IMG/VR virus record: IMGVR_UViG_3300030098_000500
Coordinates: 1 to 21,813 of that record
Reading direction: 5' to 3' (one strand)
DNA: 21,813 nucleotides
From: a virus
Shown here: in pieces, positions 4,664-12,615 of the stretch
Layout of the letters: each line of letters opens with the position of its first letter
How positions within the stretch are numbered: the stretch's first letter is position 1
Notes under the pieces: generated by a model
Seen by the model: only the letters and a program-made list of their open reading frames with translations
The model's database searches: none
What the model was told of the DNA's origin: nothing
Made by a program: the position numbers and the translations under genes

Positions 4664-5361
4664 TATTGAGTCCTGATTTCTCTAGTGGACATTCCTTGAT
4701 CGGAGTAGTTCGTGTTAGTGTCTCCACTTTCTTTAAAATCTGTTTGGTATGTAGTCGAAGAATTTGCTGCACCAATATCGACAACAGTTCCTTTTACAAT
4801 AACTTCTGCGTTTAAACTGGCTGGCATGGTTTCACTGAACTCTGCAAGCTGAGTCCCGCCTTTTTCAATGTTCATATAAACAGTACCGCCAAGACCATTC
4901 GCATTTTTGAAAGTTACTTGTCCTTCAATAATCATTGCGTATTTTGCCGAGCCTGTTGAATCGCTTGGTGTTTGAGTTATTGAACGACCATTGTTTCCAT
5001 AAGACGTTGGAGCCCCTGCAACAGTTACGCTGGTATCGGTATTACCTGTTCCACTTGCTTGAGTATGCGTATGGTTTGCTAAAGCTATCGCTGTCGCTGC
5101 GCCTGACGCTCCTGCTCTAATTTTAAAAGTTTCCGATTCAGAAAATAATTTGACTTTGTTAGAACCGGGAGCAGCAGGAGTCGAACCGCTATCGTCAAAC
5201 GTGATAGTGTCCACGCCTGTCATTTCATCGTTACCATCACCTGCAGCCCCGGAATGAGTATGAGTACTCAATGCGTTCAACTGGTCACGAATATGAGTGT
5301 TCAAATCGTCTGCGTCTGGAATGTCTCCATCAGACCATGTTTTTGGTGTTGTCCATGCCAT
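4663..5361 (-). CDS. Tail fibre/tip-like protein with HTHSG motif (long paralogue)
   Basis: This 232-residue protein opens with MAWTTPKTWSDGDIPDADDLNTHIRDQLNALSTHTHSGAAGDG. The N-terminal pattern recurs in the next gene upstream. It fits a short helix for trimer or platform attachment followed by a His-x-His motif (HTHSG), which in phage fibres often binds metal along the trimer axis. A second HTH occurs near residue 98 (LANHTHTQASG). The C-terminal ~110 residues form a beta-rich domain (YAMIIEGQVTFKNANGLGGTVYMNIEKGGTQLAEFSETM) that could contact a receptor. Start and stop codons overlap the neighbours by 1 nt (TAATG). I assign it as a structural tail-tip or fibre component; the receptor role is inference. 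Confidence 0.8.
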   Translation of the reverse strand: MAWTTPKTWSDGDIPDADDLNTHIRDQLNALSTHTHSGAAGDGNDEMTGVDTITFDDSGSTPAAPGSNKVKLFSESETFKIRAGASGAATAIALANHTHTQASGTGNTDTSVTVAGAPTSYGNNGRSITQTPSDSTGSAKYAMIIEGQVTFKNANGLGGTVYMNIEKGGTQLAEFSETMPASLNAEVIVKGTVVDIGAANSSTTYQTDFKESGDTNTNYSDQGMSTREIRTQ

Positions 5362-5654
5362 TAGTGAGTATGTCCTGCAAGACTAAATGCTTGTACCGTT
5401 CCATCAGATTTCTTCATTTTTAGCGTTTCACCATCGACCCAAGCAATTATATCGTTTGCTGATGGCGATGATGGTGCGCTAGTGCTATCTATAACTATTG
5501 AGTCAACACCTGCTAAGTCAGCAGAACCGTCCCCTGCTGCTCCTGAATGTGTGTGAGTAGATAAAGCATTTAAATTATCTTTTAGTTGGGCATTAAGAGT
5601 GTCATCGTCAACTAAATCACCTGTCTCAAATGTTGAAGGAGTTGTCCATGCCAT
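5361..5654 (-). CDS. Short paralogue of the HTHSG tail fibre-like protein
   Basis: This 97-residue protein matches the downstream gene product over its whole N-terminal half: MAWTTPSTFETGDLVDDDTL, NALSTHTHSGAAGDG, then GVDSIVIDSTSAPSSPSANDIIAWVDGETLKMKKSDGT. It ends exactly at LAGHTH, the site where the paralogue continues (LANHTHTQ). So it is the common stem without the C-terminal domain, created either by duplication with loss of the tip or before a tip was gained. It may co-assemble with the long form. Both ends are TAATG junctions with neighbours. A structural tail role is likely from context. Confidence 0.8.
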   Translation of the reverse strand: MAWTTPSTFETGDLVDDDTLNAQLKDNLNALSTHTHSGAAGDGSADLAGVDSIVIDSTSAPSSPSANDIIAWVDGETLKMKKSDGTVQAFSLAGHTH

Positions 5655-7243
5655 TAGTATGTCAACCTCGTATCTCGACCTAGTGCGCTACTACCTAGAA
5701 CCCAGAAACCTGAGAACCCTGCCGTATCGCTCAAGGTGTAACTTGTCTGATGTAAACCACCTGCTGTTATTTTATGGCTTACGCTCTCAATATAAAAATC
5801 TCGGTTGATTCCCAGCTTCGCATTAGTCGAAGCCTTTACTGTAATTCGGTCAGAAATATCTCGCGTCAATGCTTGTGTTAACGTGTCCCCACTTTTATTC
5901 GCATTGAACGCTAATTGCATGACTGGCGTTGGGTCTTTATGCGCTCCAAGATTCTGTAAGCACCATGATTTTGCTTCTTCCTGCGTCGGAACCCATTTCG
6001 CTTCAACTGGTCTAGGGTACGTCCGTATTCCGTAAGTAGTTTGACTGGTTGAATCTTCTGCTTTGATAGTAAACGGATCACTGATTGTTATCGGTGTTCC
6101 GCGCGCTTGCAGCTTTGTCAAATAAACATCAACAGAAGCATTATTTGTAATGGTAATTTCCATCGTCTTTGATGCTTTACTGACACCTATATTCAACGAA
6201 CTTGTGTAATTCGTGCCTGTTCCATTACTGGCAGCGTTCGCAAGATAATCAGTGGTTGCCACTGGAGTTGTCCACGTATCTACTCCAACCACGTTACTTG
6301 CAGAAGTAATGTTTGGATATTCTGCTCGGATAGTTATAGCCTCAGCAGCTTTGATTAGTGGCGCAGTTCCCGAAGTGCTTGCTAGTGGGTGCGTCCATAA
6401 CGCTGCAAGACTTCCGACGGTATAAGTAGAAACCGAACAACGAAACTCGTTATAGACAAGTGACATGGCATCTTCCTGTCTCACGCCCATGTAACTAAAT
6501 CCGGTTCCATCGTCTGCGAATGTTGCCTGTGAAGTTTTAGAAGCTGTTGCAGTTAAGCGATGCCGTCTATCTTCAAATTCTATTTTTCCGTCTGTTGTTT
6601 CGCGAATAAATCCTGACTCAGTAGCTTCAATTTGACGTAAAGCAGTTAAAACTTTTCCACCATCAAAATGAAATCTCGTTATCGTTGTTTCACCTGTGTC
6701 AATAGTTCTGTCTGAGGCTCCCCAACTTGCAGCGTCTAAAACTGCTCCAATCGCTGCACCTGTTCGGATAGATGTTTGTTTCGGTACGGATACGTCTGTT
6801 GTCGCAAACTTTTTGAAAATACCTAGCGCATGAATCTTTGCAGTCGTGTATGCGCCTTTCTGAACTTCCGGTTGTATCTGTTCGATATACCCTGTCCAGA
6901 TTGTTGTAGCAGTTGGCAGACTTGTCTTTAATTGGATCTTTCGGTTAGGTAATAGGCTCCCCGCTAATGCCGATGATGCGTTAAATGGCGAATACTTGCC
7001 CGCATCGTTACGGAGAGACACTTCCATCGTACCCGCTACTGCTTTACCCGTTAACTGACTTGCGAAGTCTCTCCCACGCTTACAAGTGATTTCTAAAACA
7101 TCGTCTGTAATATCTTCATTAGCGTCTGAAAAATCGCCATCGTTATTCCAATCAACATATAGTTCATAACGACCAAAGCCAGTAGGCACACCGTCCCATG
7201 CTCTCGCTACGTCGTAACTTAATGCTGCATTGTAATTTGGCAT
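5654..7243 (-). CDS. Tail hub / minor tail protein
   Basis: This 529-residue protein begins MPNYNAALSYDVARAWDGVP. The first ~160 residues have the form of siphophage distal tail/hub proteins: YELYVDWNNDGDFSDANEDITDDVLEITCKRGRD, then GTMEVSLRNDAGKYSPFN and SLLPNRKIQLKT, followed by WTGYIEQIQPEV. The NDGDFSDANED stretch looks like a calcium-binding loop. The middle (about 250-400) is a beta-rich insertion with Ser/Thr-rich strands. The C-terminal part (RDISDRITVKASTNAKLGINRDFYIESVSHKIT) resembles the end of hub proteins that close the tail channel. It lies between the tape measure/fibre block and small fibre genes, consistent with a baseplate role. The exact family is not named with certainty. 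Confidence 0.8.
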   Translation of the reverse strand: MPNYNAALSYDVARAWDGVPTGFGRYELYVDWNNDGDFSDANEDITDDVLEITCKRGRDFASQLTGKAVAGTMEVSLRNDAGKYSPFNASSALAGSLLPNRKIQLKTSLPTATTIWTGYIEQIQPEVQKGAYTTAKIHALGIFKKFATTDVSVPKQTSIRTGAAIGAVLDAASWGASDRTIDTGETTITRFHFDGGKVLTALRQIEATESGFIRETTDGKIEFEDRRHRLTATASKTSQATFADDGTGFSYMGVRQEDAMSLVYNEFRCSVSTYTVGSLAALWTHPLASTSGTAPLIKAAEAITIRAEYPNITSASNVVGVDTWTTPVATTDYLANAASNGTGTNYTSSLNIGVSKASKTMEITITNNASVDVYLTKLQARGTPITISDPFTIKAEDSTSQTTYGIRTYPRPVEAKWVPTQEEAKSWCLQNLGAHKDPTPVMQLAFNANKSGDTLTQALTRDISDRITVKASTNAKLGINRDFYIESVSHKITAGGLHQTSYTLSDTAGFSGFWVLGSSALGRDTRLTY

Positions 7244-7569
7244 TAGCTTGGTTTCTGATACTTAGCCTTCACCGCTGTAATATGGTCTTTCCAAGTAGAA
7301 GTACCATTGAGCGCATCTTTGTATTGCATATCTAACTGATCGCCAATCGTTCCATATGCTTCCCTGCGAAACTCTGCATAATTAGCATGAGTTCCACCAT
7401 CTTTTTCTACTGCATCAGCAACTTCTTTGTCGTAACTTGCTTGCGCCCAACCGTCAATAGTGGCGTTGTACTCAGTCGAATTGAGTTGACTTGAAACTCC
7501 ATCGACCATTTTTGTGAGCGTTGGGTTATCTGATTTTAGTTGCGCTTTCCATTCTTCTAATGTTGCCAT
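7243..7569 (-). CDS. Small tail-associated protein of unknown function
   Basis: This 108-residue, mainly helical protein begins MATLEEWKAQLKSDNPTL. The C-terminal half carries EFRREAYGTIGDQLDMQYKDALNG and ends STWKDHITAVKAKYQKPS. The combination YxxIGDQLDM...W...I..VKAKYPKP is familiar from small proteins next to tail fibre genes in many environmental phages, where a fibre-assembly role has been supposed; I know no proof. Its position just after three fibre-type paralogues agrees with that. Its ribosome binding site, GGAGTAGGC, is formed by the last codons of the preceding gene, and its start overlaps that gene's stop by 1 nt. Confidence 0.78.
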   Translation of the reverse strand: MATLEEWKAQLKSDNPTLTKMVDGVSSQLNSTEYNATIDGWAQASYDKEVADAVEKDGGTHANYAEFRREAYGTIGDQLDMQYKDALNGTSTWKDHITAVKAKYQKPS

Positions 7570-8105
7570 TAGCCTACTCCGTACATAGTAATTTTACCTG
7601 AATCTATATTCCCACTGTCGAATTTAAAACTAATCCTAGTTAAAGCAGTTGTTGTATTGACATAGCCAGCGCAAAAACTGTCCATCAGTATGTCGGATTC
7701 ATGGACTTCAATCATACGAGATTGAAAATGTTTTACGAAAGTTGTATCTGATGGAGCATATAAAGTTAAAATTCCGCTTACTGATTGATCGTTGTCATTT
7801 CCAAGATCGTTACATAACAATTGATAACTTGTTCCGTTACCTTGATCGTAAGCTGCTATATATGCCACTTCTTCATCACTGTCATCTTCGTGCAGTTTCA
7901 TTCTAAAAAATGATGAAGTTATTTGTTGGTTGTAGTTCGTGTTAGTCCCCGTATCAACTTGAAATGAAATAGCTACCGCATCTGTTTGGGGGTGTAAATT
8001 CACTAAATGAAATTCATAGGCATCATAAGTTCCATCTATTCCTGAAGTGAAATTTAATGTAGAACTTGATGAAGCTGTTTGAGAAGAAAGATAAGTGAGT
8101 GCCAT
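7569..8105 (-). CDS. Fibre-type protein, paralogue 3 of 3
   Basis: This 178-residue protein is the last of three tandem related genes. It starts MALTYLSSQTASSSSTLNFT and shares these blocks with its relatives: SSxLxFTSGID.TYDAYEFHLVNLHP, FQVDTGTNTNYNQ, GILTLYAPSDTTFVKHF, and a C-terminal RISFKFDSGNIDSGKITMYGVG. Composition (Ser, Thr, Asn, Tyr; few Lys) and predicted all-beta form fit a trimeric fibre or receptor-binding domain. The final GVG codons plus stop (GGAGTAGGCTAATG) double as the ribosome binding site and start region for the next gene. Role on the particle is inferred from position between the large fibre gene and the hub gene. Confidence 0.8.
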   Translation of the reverse strand: MALTYLSSQTASSSSTLNFTSGIDGTYDAYEFHLVNLHPQTDAVAISFQVDTGTNTNYNQQITSSFFRMKLHEDDSDEEVAYIAAYDQGNGTSYQLLCNDLGNDNDQSVSGILTLYAPSDTTFVKHFQSRMIEVHESDILMDSFCAGYVNTTTALTRISFKFDSGNIDSGKITMYGVG

Positions 8106-8644
8106 TAACCCACTCCAAACATTTTTATTTTTCCCGAATCAATATTTCCTGAGTTCATTTTAAATTGAACTCTTGTGATAGCTGTCGTTTGATTAATGTA
8201 TCCCCCGCAATAACTATCTAGCACTTGAGGAGTACTTCGCATTAGTGAAGTTCTTGCAAGAAATTGTTTAACGAATGTGCTACTTGAAGGATCGTATAAG
8301 GTAAAAGTGCCTGACATAGAAGCGTCATTGTCACCGCTGCTTATATTTTCTCCGCATAAATCTTGAAATGAAGTCCCTGCGTTTTGATGTCGGTTTGCAT
8401 CTGCGCCTACTCCTGAACTTGAACCGTTTTCATTGTGGTAAGCGTAAAAGAAAGCAGATTGAATTGTTTGGTTGTAACTGGTGTTAGTTCCTGTATCAAC
8501 TTGAAATTGTAGTCTTGTTGAAGATGCCGGGTGAATATTTATAAATTGAAACTCATAAACTGGATATGTTGAATCAATCCCTGAAGTGAATGAAAGAGTT
8601 GAAGAAGCTGATGCAGTCTGTGTTGAAATTAGTGTCTTGCCCAT
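8105..8644 (-). CDS. Fibre-type protein, paralogue 2 of 3
   Basis: This 179-residue protein starts MGKTLISTQTASASSTLSFT. It has the same order of blocks as the flanking paralogues (GIDSTYPVYEFQFINIHPAS, FQVDTGTNTSYNQ, GTFTLYDPSSSTFVKQF, VQFKMNSGNIDSGKIKMFGVG). The middle differs most (HNENGSSSGVGADANRHQNAG), as expected of a variable surface loop. It lacks the N-terminal extension found in paralogue 1, so it may need that protein for attachment. Its last codons (GGAGTGGGTTAATG) provide the ribosome binding site of paralogue 3. I infer a fibre or fibre-tip role from sequence style and position. Confidence 0.8.
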   Translation of the reverse strand: MGKTLISTQTASASSTLSFTSGIDSTYPVYEFQFINIHPASSTRLQFQVDTGTNTSYNQTIQSAFFYAYHNENGSSSGVGADANRHQNAGTSFQDLCGENISSGDNDASMSGTFTLYDPSSSTFVKQFLARTSLMRSTPQVLDSYCGGYINQTTAITRVQFKMNSGNIDSGKIKMFGVG

Positions 8645-9306
8645 TACGACTGAGAAACTCCGTACATTTTGATTTGTCCTGATTCAGTGTTTCCTGTACT
8701 CAACTTGAAGCTAATTTCGTCAATCGCTGATGTGATATTAAAGTAACCGCCGTTGTGAACATCTTGGTTGTATTGAGTCCCGCCTGTCCTAGAACTAGAC
8801 CTTGCATAAAAATGTTTCACATGCGTCGTATCGCTAGGGTCAAATAAAATAAATACTCCTGAGATAGCTTCGTCATTACCTGTTCCGGTATACCCAGAAA
8901 TTATTGAATAATTTTGAGTGTTTGATTGACCCCAACCCTCATATTGCAAGTTGTAGTTATATCCGTGTTCTGCATGGTAGGAAGCTAAAGTGTCGTTTAT
9001 AACGTATTCATTGAAACCACTTCCCCCCACAGCGTTTGCTTGAACTTGCAAGTGAGAACTGCCCGCACTTGCCGGGTGAAGATTTGTAAAATGAAATTCG
9101 TAAACCTCATACGTCGAGTCGATGCCAGAAGTAATATCGATGCTGGCACTATTAGAAGCAGTATGCGTTGAAATCAACGTATGAGCGTCAGATATACCAG
9201 TAAACTCAAGCCCGTTTAGCTTTTCAATATTGGAATCAGTTTTTCCATTGAACGCTTCAATATCGGCAATCGCAATCGCATTTATTTTTTCGATTTCATT
9301 AGCCAT
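8644..9306 (-). CDS. Fibre-type protein, paralogue 1 of 3 with N-terminal extension
   Basis: This 220-residue protein is the longest of the three paralogues. Residues 1-~38 form an extra helix rich in Ile, Ala, Glu and Asn (ANEIEKINAIAIADIEAFN, then SNIEKLNGLEFTG), a type of extension often found at the base of environmental-phage fibres. The shared domain follows (LISTHTASNSASIDITSGIDSTYEVYEFHFTNLHPAS through KLSTGNTESGQIKMYGV). The middle loop (YHAEHGYNYNLQYEGWGQ) is aromatic and differs from the relatives, consistent with a receptor contact. It abuts the large fibre gene with no gap (TAA next to ATG). The extension suggests this copy is the one that docks on the tail. Confidence 0.8.
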   Translation of the reverse strand: MANEIEKINAIAIADIEAFNGKTDSNIEKLNGLEFTGISDAHTLISTHTASNSASIDITSGIDSTYEVYEFHFTNLHPASAGSSHLQVQANAVGGSGFNEYVINDTLASYHAEHGYNYNLQYEGWGQSNTQNYSIISGYTGTGNDEAISGVFILFDPSDTTHVKHFYARSSSRTGGTQYNQDVHNGGYFNITSAIDEISFKLSTGNTESGQIKMYGVSQS

Positions 9307-10479
9307 TTACGCGTGTTCTATAACGTCCATTGATGGATTAAAAAAGAAAGTATTTGCGTCAGAAGCAAAACCTAAGACCTGCACAAAATCACCATCGCTA
9401 TCAGGAGCAGTTTGCTCAGGGACATTCTTTCCTGATGTTTCTGCTTCTGGCGTATAACCGACACCGCCAACAGTCCATGTTGGGAAGTTTGTGTCAGCGC
9501 GTAAAAATCCCTGCAACAAAACAGTCACAGAAGCATCAGCCGATGCGTCTGCTACCACCATACCCATTGCTCTTGATGTTGCTGATGCTGTGGCTACCGC
9601 TTTCCAAACTTTTCCATCAGACGCTTTCAAATAAACAACTTCGCCATCTTCTAAATCTTCCCCTGCCGTAAATGCTGCCGTAATCCCTGAGTAAACAGTA
9701 TCCGCAGGAGTTGAATCAATAAATATATCTTTCGTTACTGTCATATTGCCCGACAGCGCGAGAGTAGAACCTGAGAATGTTAGGTTCGCCTCTGACGTAA
9801 CAGTTCCATCACCATCATCGGTCAGTAGTTGATTTGCAGAACCACTTACTCCGACAGGGTGAAGATCAGTAACAACTAGCGTTGCGCCAGAACGGTCTAA
9901 CCCTGTTGTTCCGACGGTTCCTGCAACCGTGTCGAGTAAGTCAGCAAGTGCTTCCTTTTTCGTTGCGTTGCTGTCATCTGAATCAATAAACGCAAAGCTG
10001 TCACCGTCAGCCATAACTCCTGCTGACAAATCATTCAAATTTAACGCAACTGTCGCTGCTGCTGTTTCGCTTCCACTGTTAGCAATCGTGGTTCCACCGT
10101 TAGTCGCATTTGCTAATGTCGCAAGGTAGTTCCCTGTCGTATGCGTTCCCAACGTGATGAGATTGGTTAGTGCCGTTGCGCCTGTCCCACCATTCGCCAC
10201 AGGGAGCGTTCCAGTTACGTCGGTGGTTAGATTAGCCTGTGCCCATGCGGAAGTGCCTGTACCCGTGCCTCTGAGGACTCTATTAGCAACTGGAGTGCTT
10301 GCTCCTGTGCCAATCTTCCCTTCAATGGCGACAATCGCCTCGGAGACAACGCCATGTAGGTTGGAGTGTACTTTGTTAGCGTCGCCATCACCGTCAAGCT
10401 CTACGCCTGACAGAGCCGAGGCTACCGGAAGATTCGTAGTTGTATCTAAGCTAGATGGATAGCTTGTATTTCCCGGCAT
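9307..10479 (-). CDS. Large tail fibre protein
   Basis: This is a 390-residue fibre protein. Residues ~1-75 include SALSGVELDGDGDANKVHSNLHG. At ~90-105 the classic phage fibre phrase TLPVANGGTGATALTNL appears, and a repetitive shaft with GTGTGTSAWAQANL and LLTDDGDGTVTSEANLTFSGSTLALSGNMT follows. The C-terminal ~110 residues (GEVVYLKASDGKVWKAVATA, GFLRADTNFPTWTVGGVGYT, DGDFVQVLGFASDANTFFFNP) make a compact beta domain of the type found at the end of head or tail fibres and close to DUF2190-like folds. It lies directly after the tape measure gene, 3 nt away. It most likely trimerises and contributes to host recognition. Confidence 0.85.
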   Translation of the reverse strand: MPGNTSYPSSLDTTTNLPVASALSGVELDGDGDANKVHSNLHGVVSEAIVAIEGKIGTGASTPVANRVLRGTGTGTSAWAQANLTTDVTGTLPVANGGTGATALTNLITLGTHTTGNYLATLANATNGGTTIANSGSETAAATVALNLNDLSAGVMADGDSFAFIDSDDSNATKKEALADLLDTVAGTVGTTGLDRSGATLVVTDLHPVGVSGSANQLLTDDGDGTVTSEANLTFSGSTLALSGNMTVTKDIFIDSTPADTVYSGITAAFTAGEDLEDGEVVYLKASDGKVWKAVATASATSRAMGMVVADASADASVTVLLQGFLRADTNFPTWTVGGVGYTPEAETSGKNVPEQTAPDSDGDFVQVLGFASDANTFFFNPSMDVIEHA

Positions 10480-10482
10480 TTA

Positions 10483-12615
10483 TTAACTCCAAATATCCGT
10501 ACCGCCTCGTTGCTTGGATTCTTCAATCCCTTTCGCAACCGTAGCGGATAAATCTTCAGCAATAACATTTCCATTAACAATAACTACAAACTCGCCGTTC
10601 TTAAAAGTTTCCCTATTTCTTGTTTCTTCGTTCCATCTTGTAGGGTCTTTCAATCCGGGAAGCATCGGTAGTCCACGTCCTCTAGCCTTTAGCACTCCCG
10701 CTCCTACTGCATCACCTTTAAAAGCTGAAGTTTGCATTAGTGCTTTAAGTCTAGATATTTCGCTAGTATTTCCTGATGCGATTGCAGCATCAAGTTCTGC
10801 TTCAACCGATTTTTGGCTAGCTTTGAACGCTAACATCGCAGCAGCGATTGTATCTTCACCGCCAGCAGCAGTTCCGACTCCATGTGCAGGTATAACAGAT
10901 GGCAGATTTATAACTGTTGATTTTATTTTTTCAAAAGCTGCTCTATTACTTTCTTCAAGTGCTTTGACCGCATCGGCTCTTTTAGTTGCTATTTCTAAAT
11001 CGTGCCTCAGCGTTTCTTCGTGAGATTTACGTCGTTCTTCTTCTATTTGTAAATCATGCTCAAGGTCTTTTTCACGCTGTTCCCGCAACAAGAGCCTCTG
11101 CTCCTTCCACTGAGCAACAATACCCTCTGCTTCTTCCATTCCGCGCGCTAATGATTCTTCTACTTGTTGTTCGTCCCACGCAGCGATTCTTGCATCACGT
11201 TCACGTTTTCGTTGGAATAACTCACTCAACCCTTTAGATGCTTCGATTGCTGCTTCTACTTGTTTGTTGTGACCATCTTGAGCAGCAGCAGCGACTTTTG
11301 CATACGATTCCTCAGCCGTATCAGCAAGGTCGGAATAATCGTTACGCAAGTCACCCAAAGATTCACTTACAACTGCTGCTTCTTCTTCTACTACCTCAGC
11401 AACTTCTTTCATAGCAGTATTCAATCGTGGAACTTCTACATCAGCTATATGGTCAATTTCTTTTCCAAAAACGCTCCCTAACATATTTACGCCATCAATA
11501 ATTTTATTGATTACTTTGACATATAAATTGACCCAACTTTCAAACAACCCAATCATAATGTTCACGCCTTCTTTAACAGCGCGAACAATGTTGTCCCAAT
11601 TCTTTATTAATATCGGTAATAACGTGACAGCAAGAAGACTAATCGCTGTTGCTATAAGACCAAACGGATTTGCAGCCATCGCAGTCGTCAATCCGACAGT
11701 CGCTATTTTCATAGCAATAAAAGCTGTTTTTAGTAAGCCAACACCAGTTACCAATGGTGGTATAGCAAGACCTATTGCTCCAATAGCTACTAATGCCGTT
11801 CCAAGAACTCCGATTAAAATTCCAAGAGCAGTTGCTAATCCTCTGTTGTTTTCAACAAATTCACTTATACCTGCTGTTACTCTGCCCATTACTTCAAGCA
11901 TCGTAGATAAAGCTGGCGCAAGGTTTTCTGCAAACGCTATCTGTAACCCGATAGTTGCTTGCCTCATTTCGTTTTGAGCATCTATAAGTCTGGCTGCTTT
12001 ATTCGCAGCTTCTTGATCGAAAACAATTCCTAACTCATGCGCTTGTTCTTTAAGTCTTTCAATGCCATCTGCGCCTTGTGCAAGCAGTGGCAATAAAGCA
12101 GTTCCCGACCGCCCAAATATATCTTGTGCTAGAGCAGCTTGAGTTATTTCATCTTCAACATTAGCCAACGCCATAGCCAAAAGTTCAAACGCTTGCTCAG
12201 AATTCAATTTTTCAAAATCAGATACTGACACACCGAGCGAATCTAAGGCTCTTGTTGTTTCAGTCAAACCATCTCGCCCGTCTTGAATAAACGACTGCAT
12301 ACGCCTGACGCCTTTTTCTAGACCTTCAATGCTGGAGCCAGATTGTTCTAATGCAAATTTTAGTTCGGATAATGCTTCAGTAGAAAATGATGTTCTTAAT
12401 GCCATTTTCTGGATTTGGTCACCCGTTTGAGCAAATGTTTTACTAGCTACTGCTAGGCTTCCAAGTAAACTTGCTCCCGCTGCGCCCATAAGCAAAAACT
12501 GCCCACGCATTGAACGTAATTTATTTGCCGTACCTTGCGCGCTAATCCCAACGCCTTTTATTTGCTTACTGGCAAGGTCTTTAGCGGTTAGAGTTATGTT
12601 GACTTCGTTTGCCAT
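10483..12615 (-). CDS. Tape measure protein
   Basis: This 710-residue protein is the longest in the window and follows the chaperone pair, the standard place for a tape measure. The N-terminal ~230 residues match the TP901/PhageMin pattern (KGVGISAQGTANKLRSMRG, RTSFSTEALSELKFALEQSG, ALAQDIFGRSGTALLPLLAQG). Residues ~255-350 hold three hydrophobic stretches (GILIGVLGTALVAIGAIGLAI, GLIATAISLLAVTLLPILI) ahead of NWDNIV, a usual tape-measure feature for membrane passage of DNA. Residues ~400-560 are strongly charged coiled coil. At the common ~0.15 nm per residue, the tail would be roughly 105 nm, which is an estimate. It starts 0 nt after the stop of the -1 frame chaperone. Confidence 0.95.
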   Translation of the reverse strand: MANEVNITLTAKDLASKQIKGVGISAQGTANKLRSMRGQFLLMGAAGASLLGSLAVASKTFAQTGDQIQKMALRTSFSTEALSELKFALEQSGSSIEGLEKGVRRMQSFIQDGRDGLTETTRALDSLGVSVSDFEKLNSEQAFELLAMALANVEDEITQAALAQDIFGRSGTALLPLLAQGADGIERLKEQAHELGIVFDQEAANKAARLIDAQNEMRQATIGLQIAFAENLAPALSTMLEVMGRVTAGISEFVENNRGLATALGILIGVLGTALVAIGAIGLAIPPLVTGVGLLKTAFIAMKIATVGLTTAMAANPFGLIATAISLLAVTLLPILIKNWDNIVRAVKEGVNIMIGLFESWVNLYVKVINKIIDGVNMLGSVFGKEIDHIADVEVPRLNTAMKEVAEVVEEEAAVVSESLGDLRNDYSDLADTAEESYAKVAAAAQDGHNKQVEAAIEASKGLSELFQRKRERDARIAAWDEQQVEESLARGMEEAEGIVAQWKEQRLLLREQREKDLEHDLQIEEERRKSHEETLRHDLEIATKRADAVKALEESNRAAFEKIKSTVINLPSVIPAHGVGTAAGGEDTIAAAMLAFKASQKSVEAELDAAIASGNTSEISRLKALMQTSAFKGDAVGAGVLKARGRGLPMLPGLKDPTRWNEETRNRETFKNGEFVVIVNGNVIAEDLSATVAKGIEESKQRGGTDIWS

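Noticed and set aside
10514-11023. Long plus-strand open frame antisense to the tape measure
   Set aside because: It is a codon-bias shadow of the coiled-coil coding sequence, Ser/Ala/Leu-rich, with no binding site or homology-like pattern.
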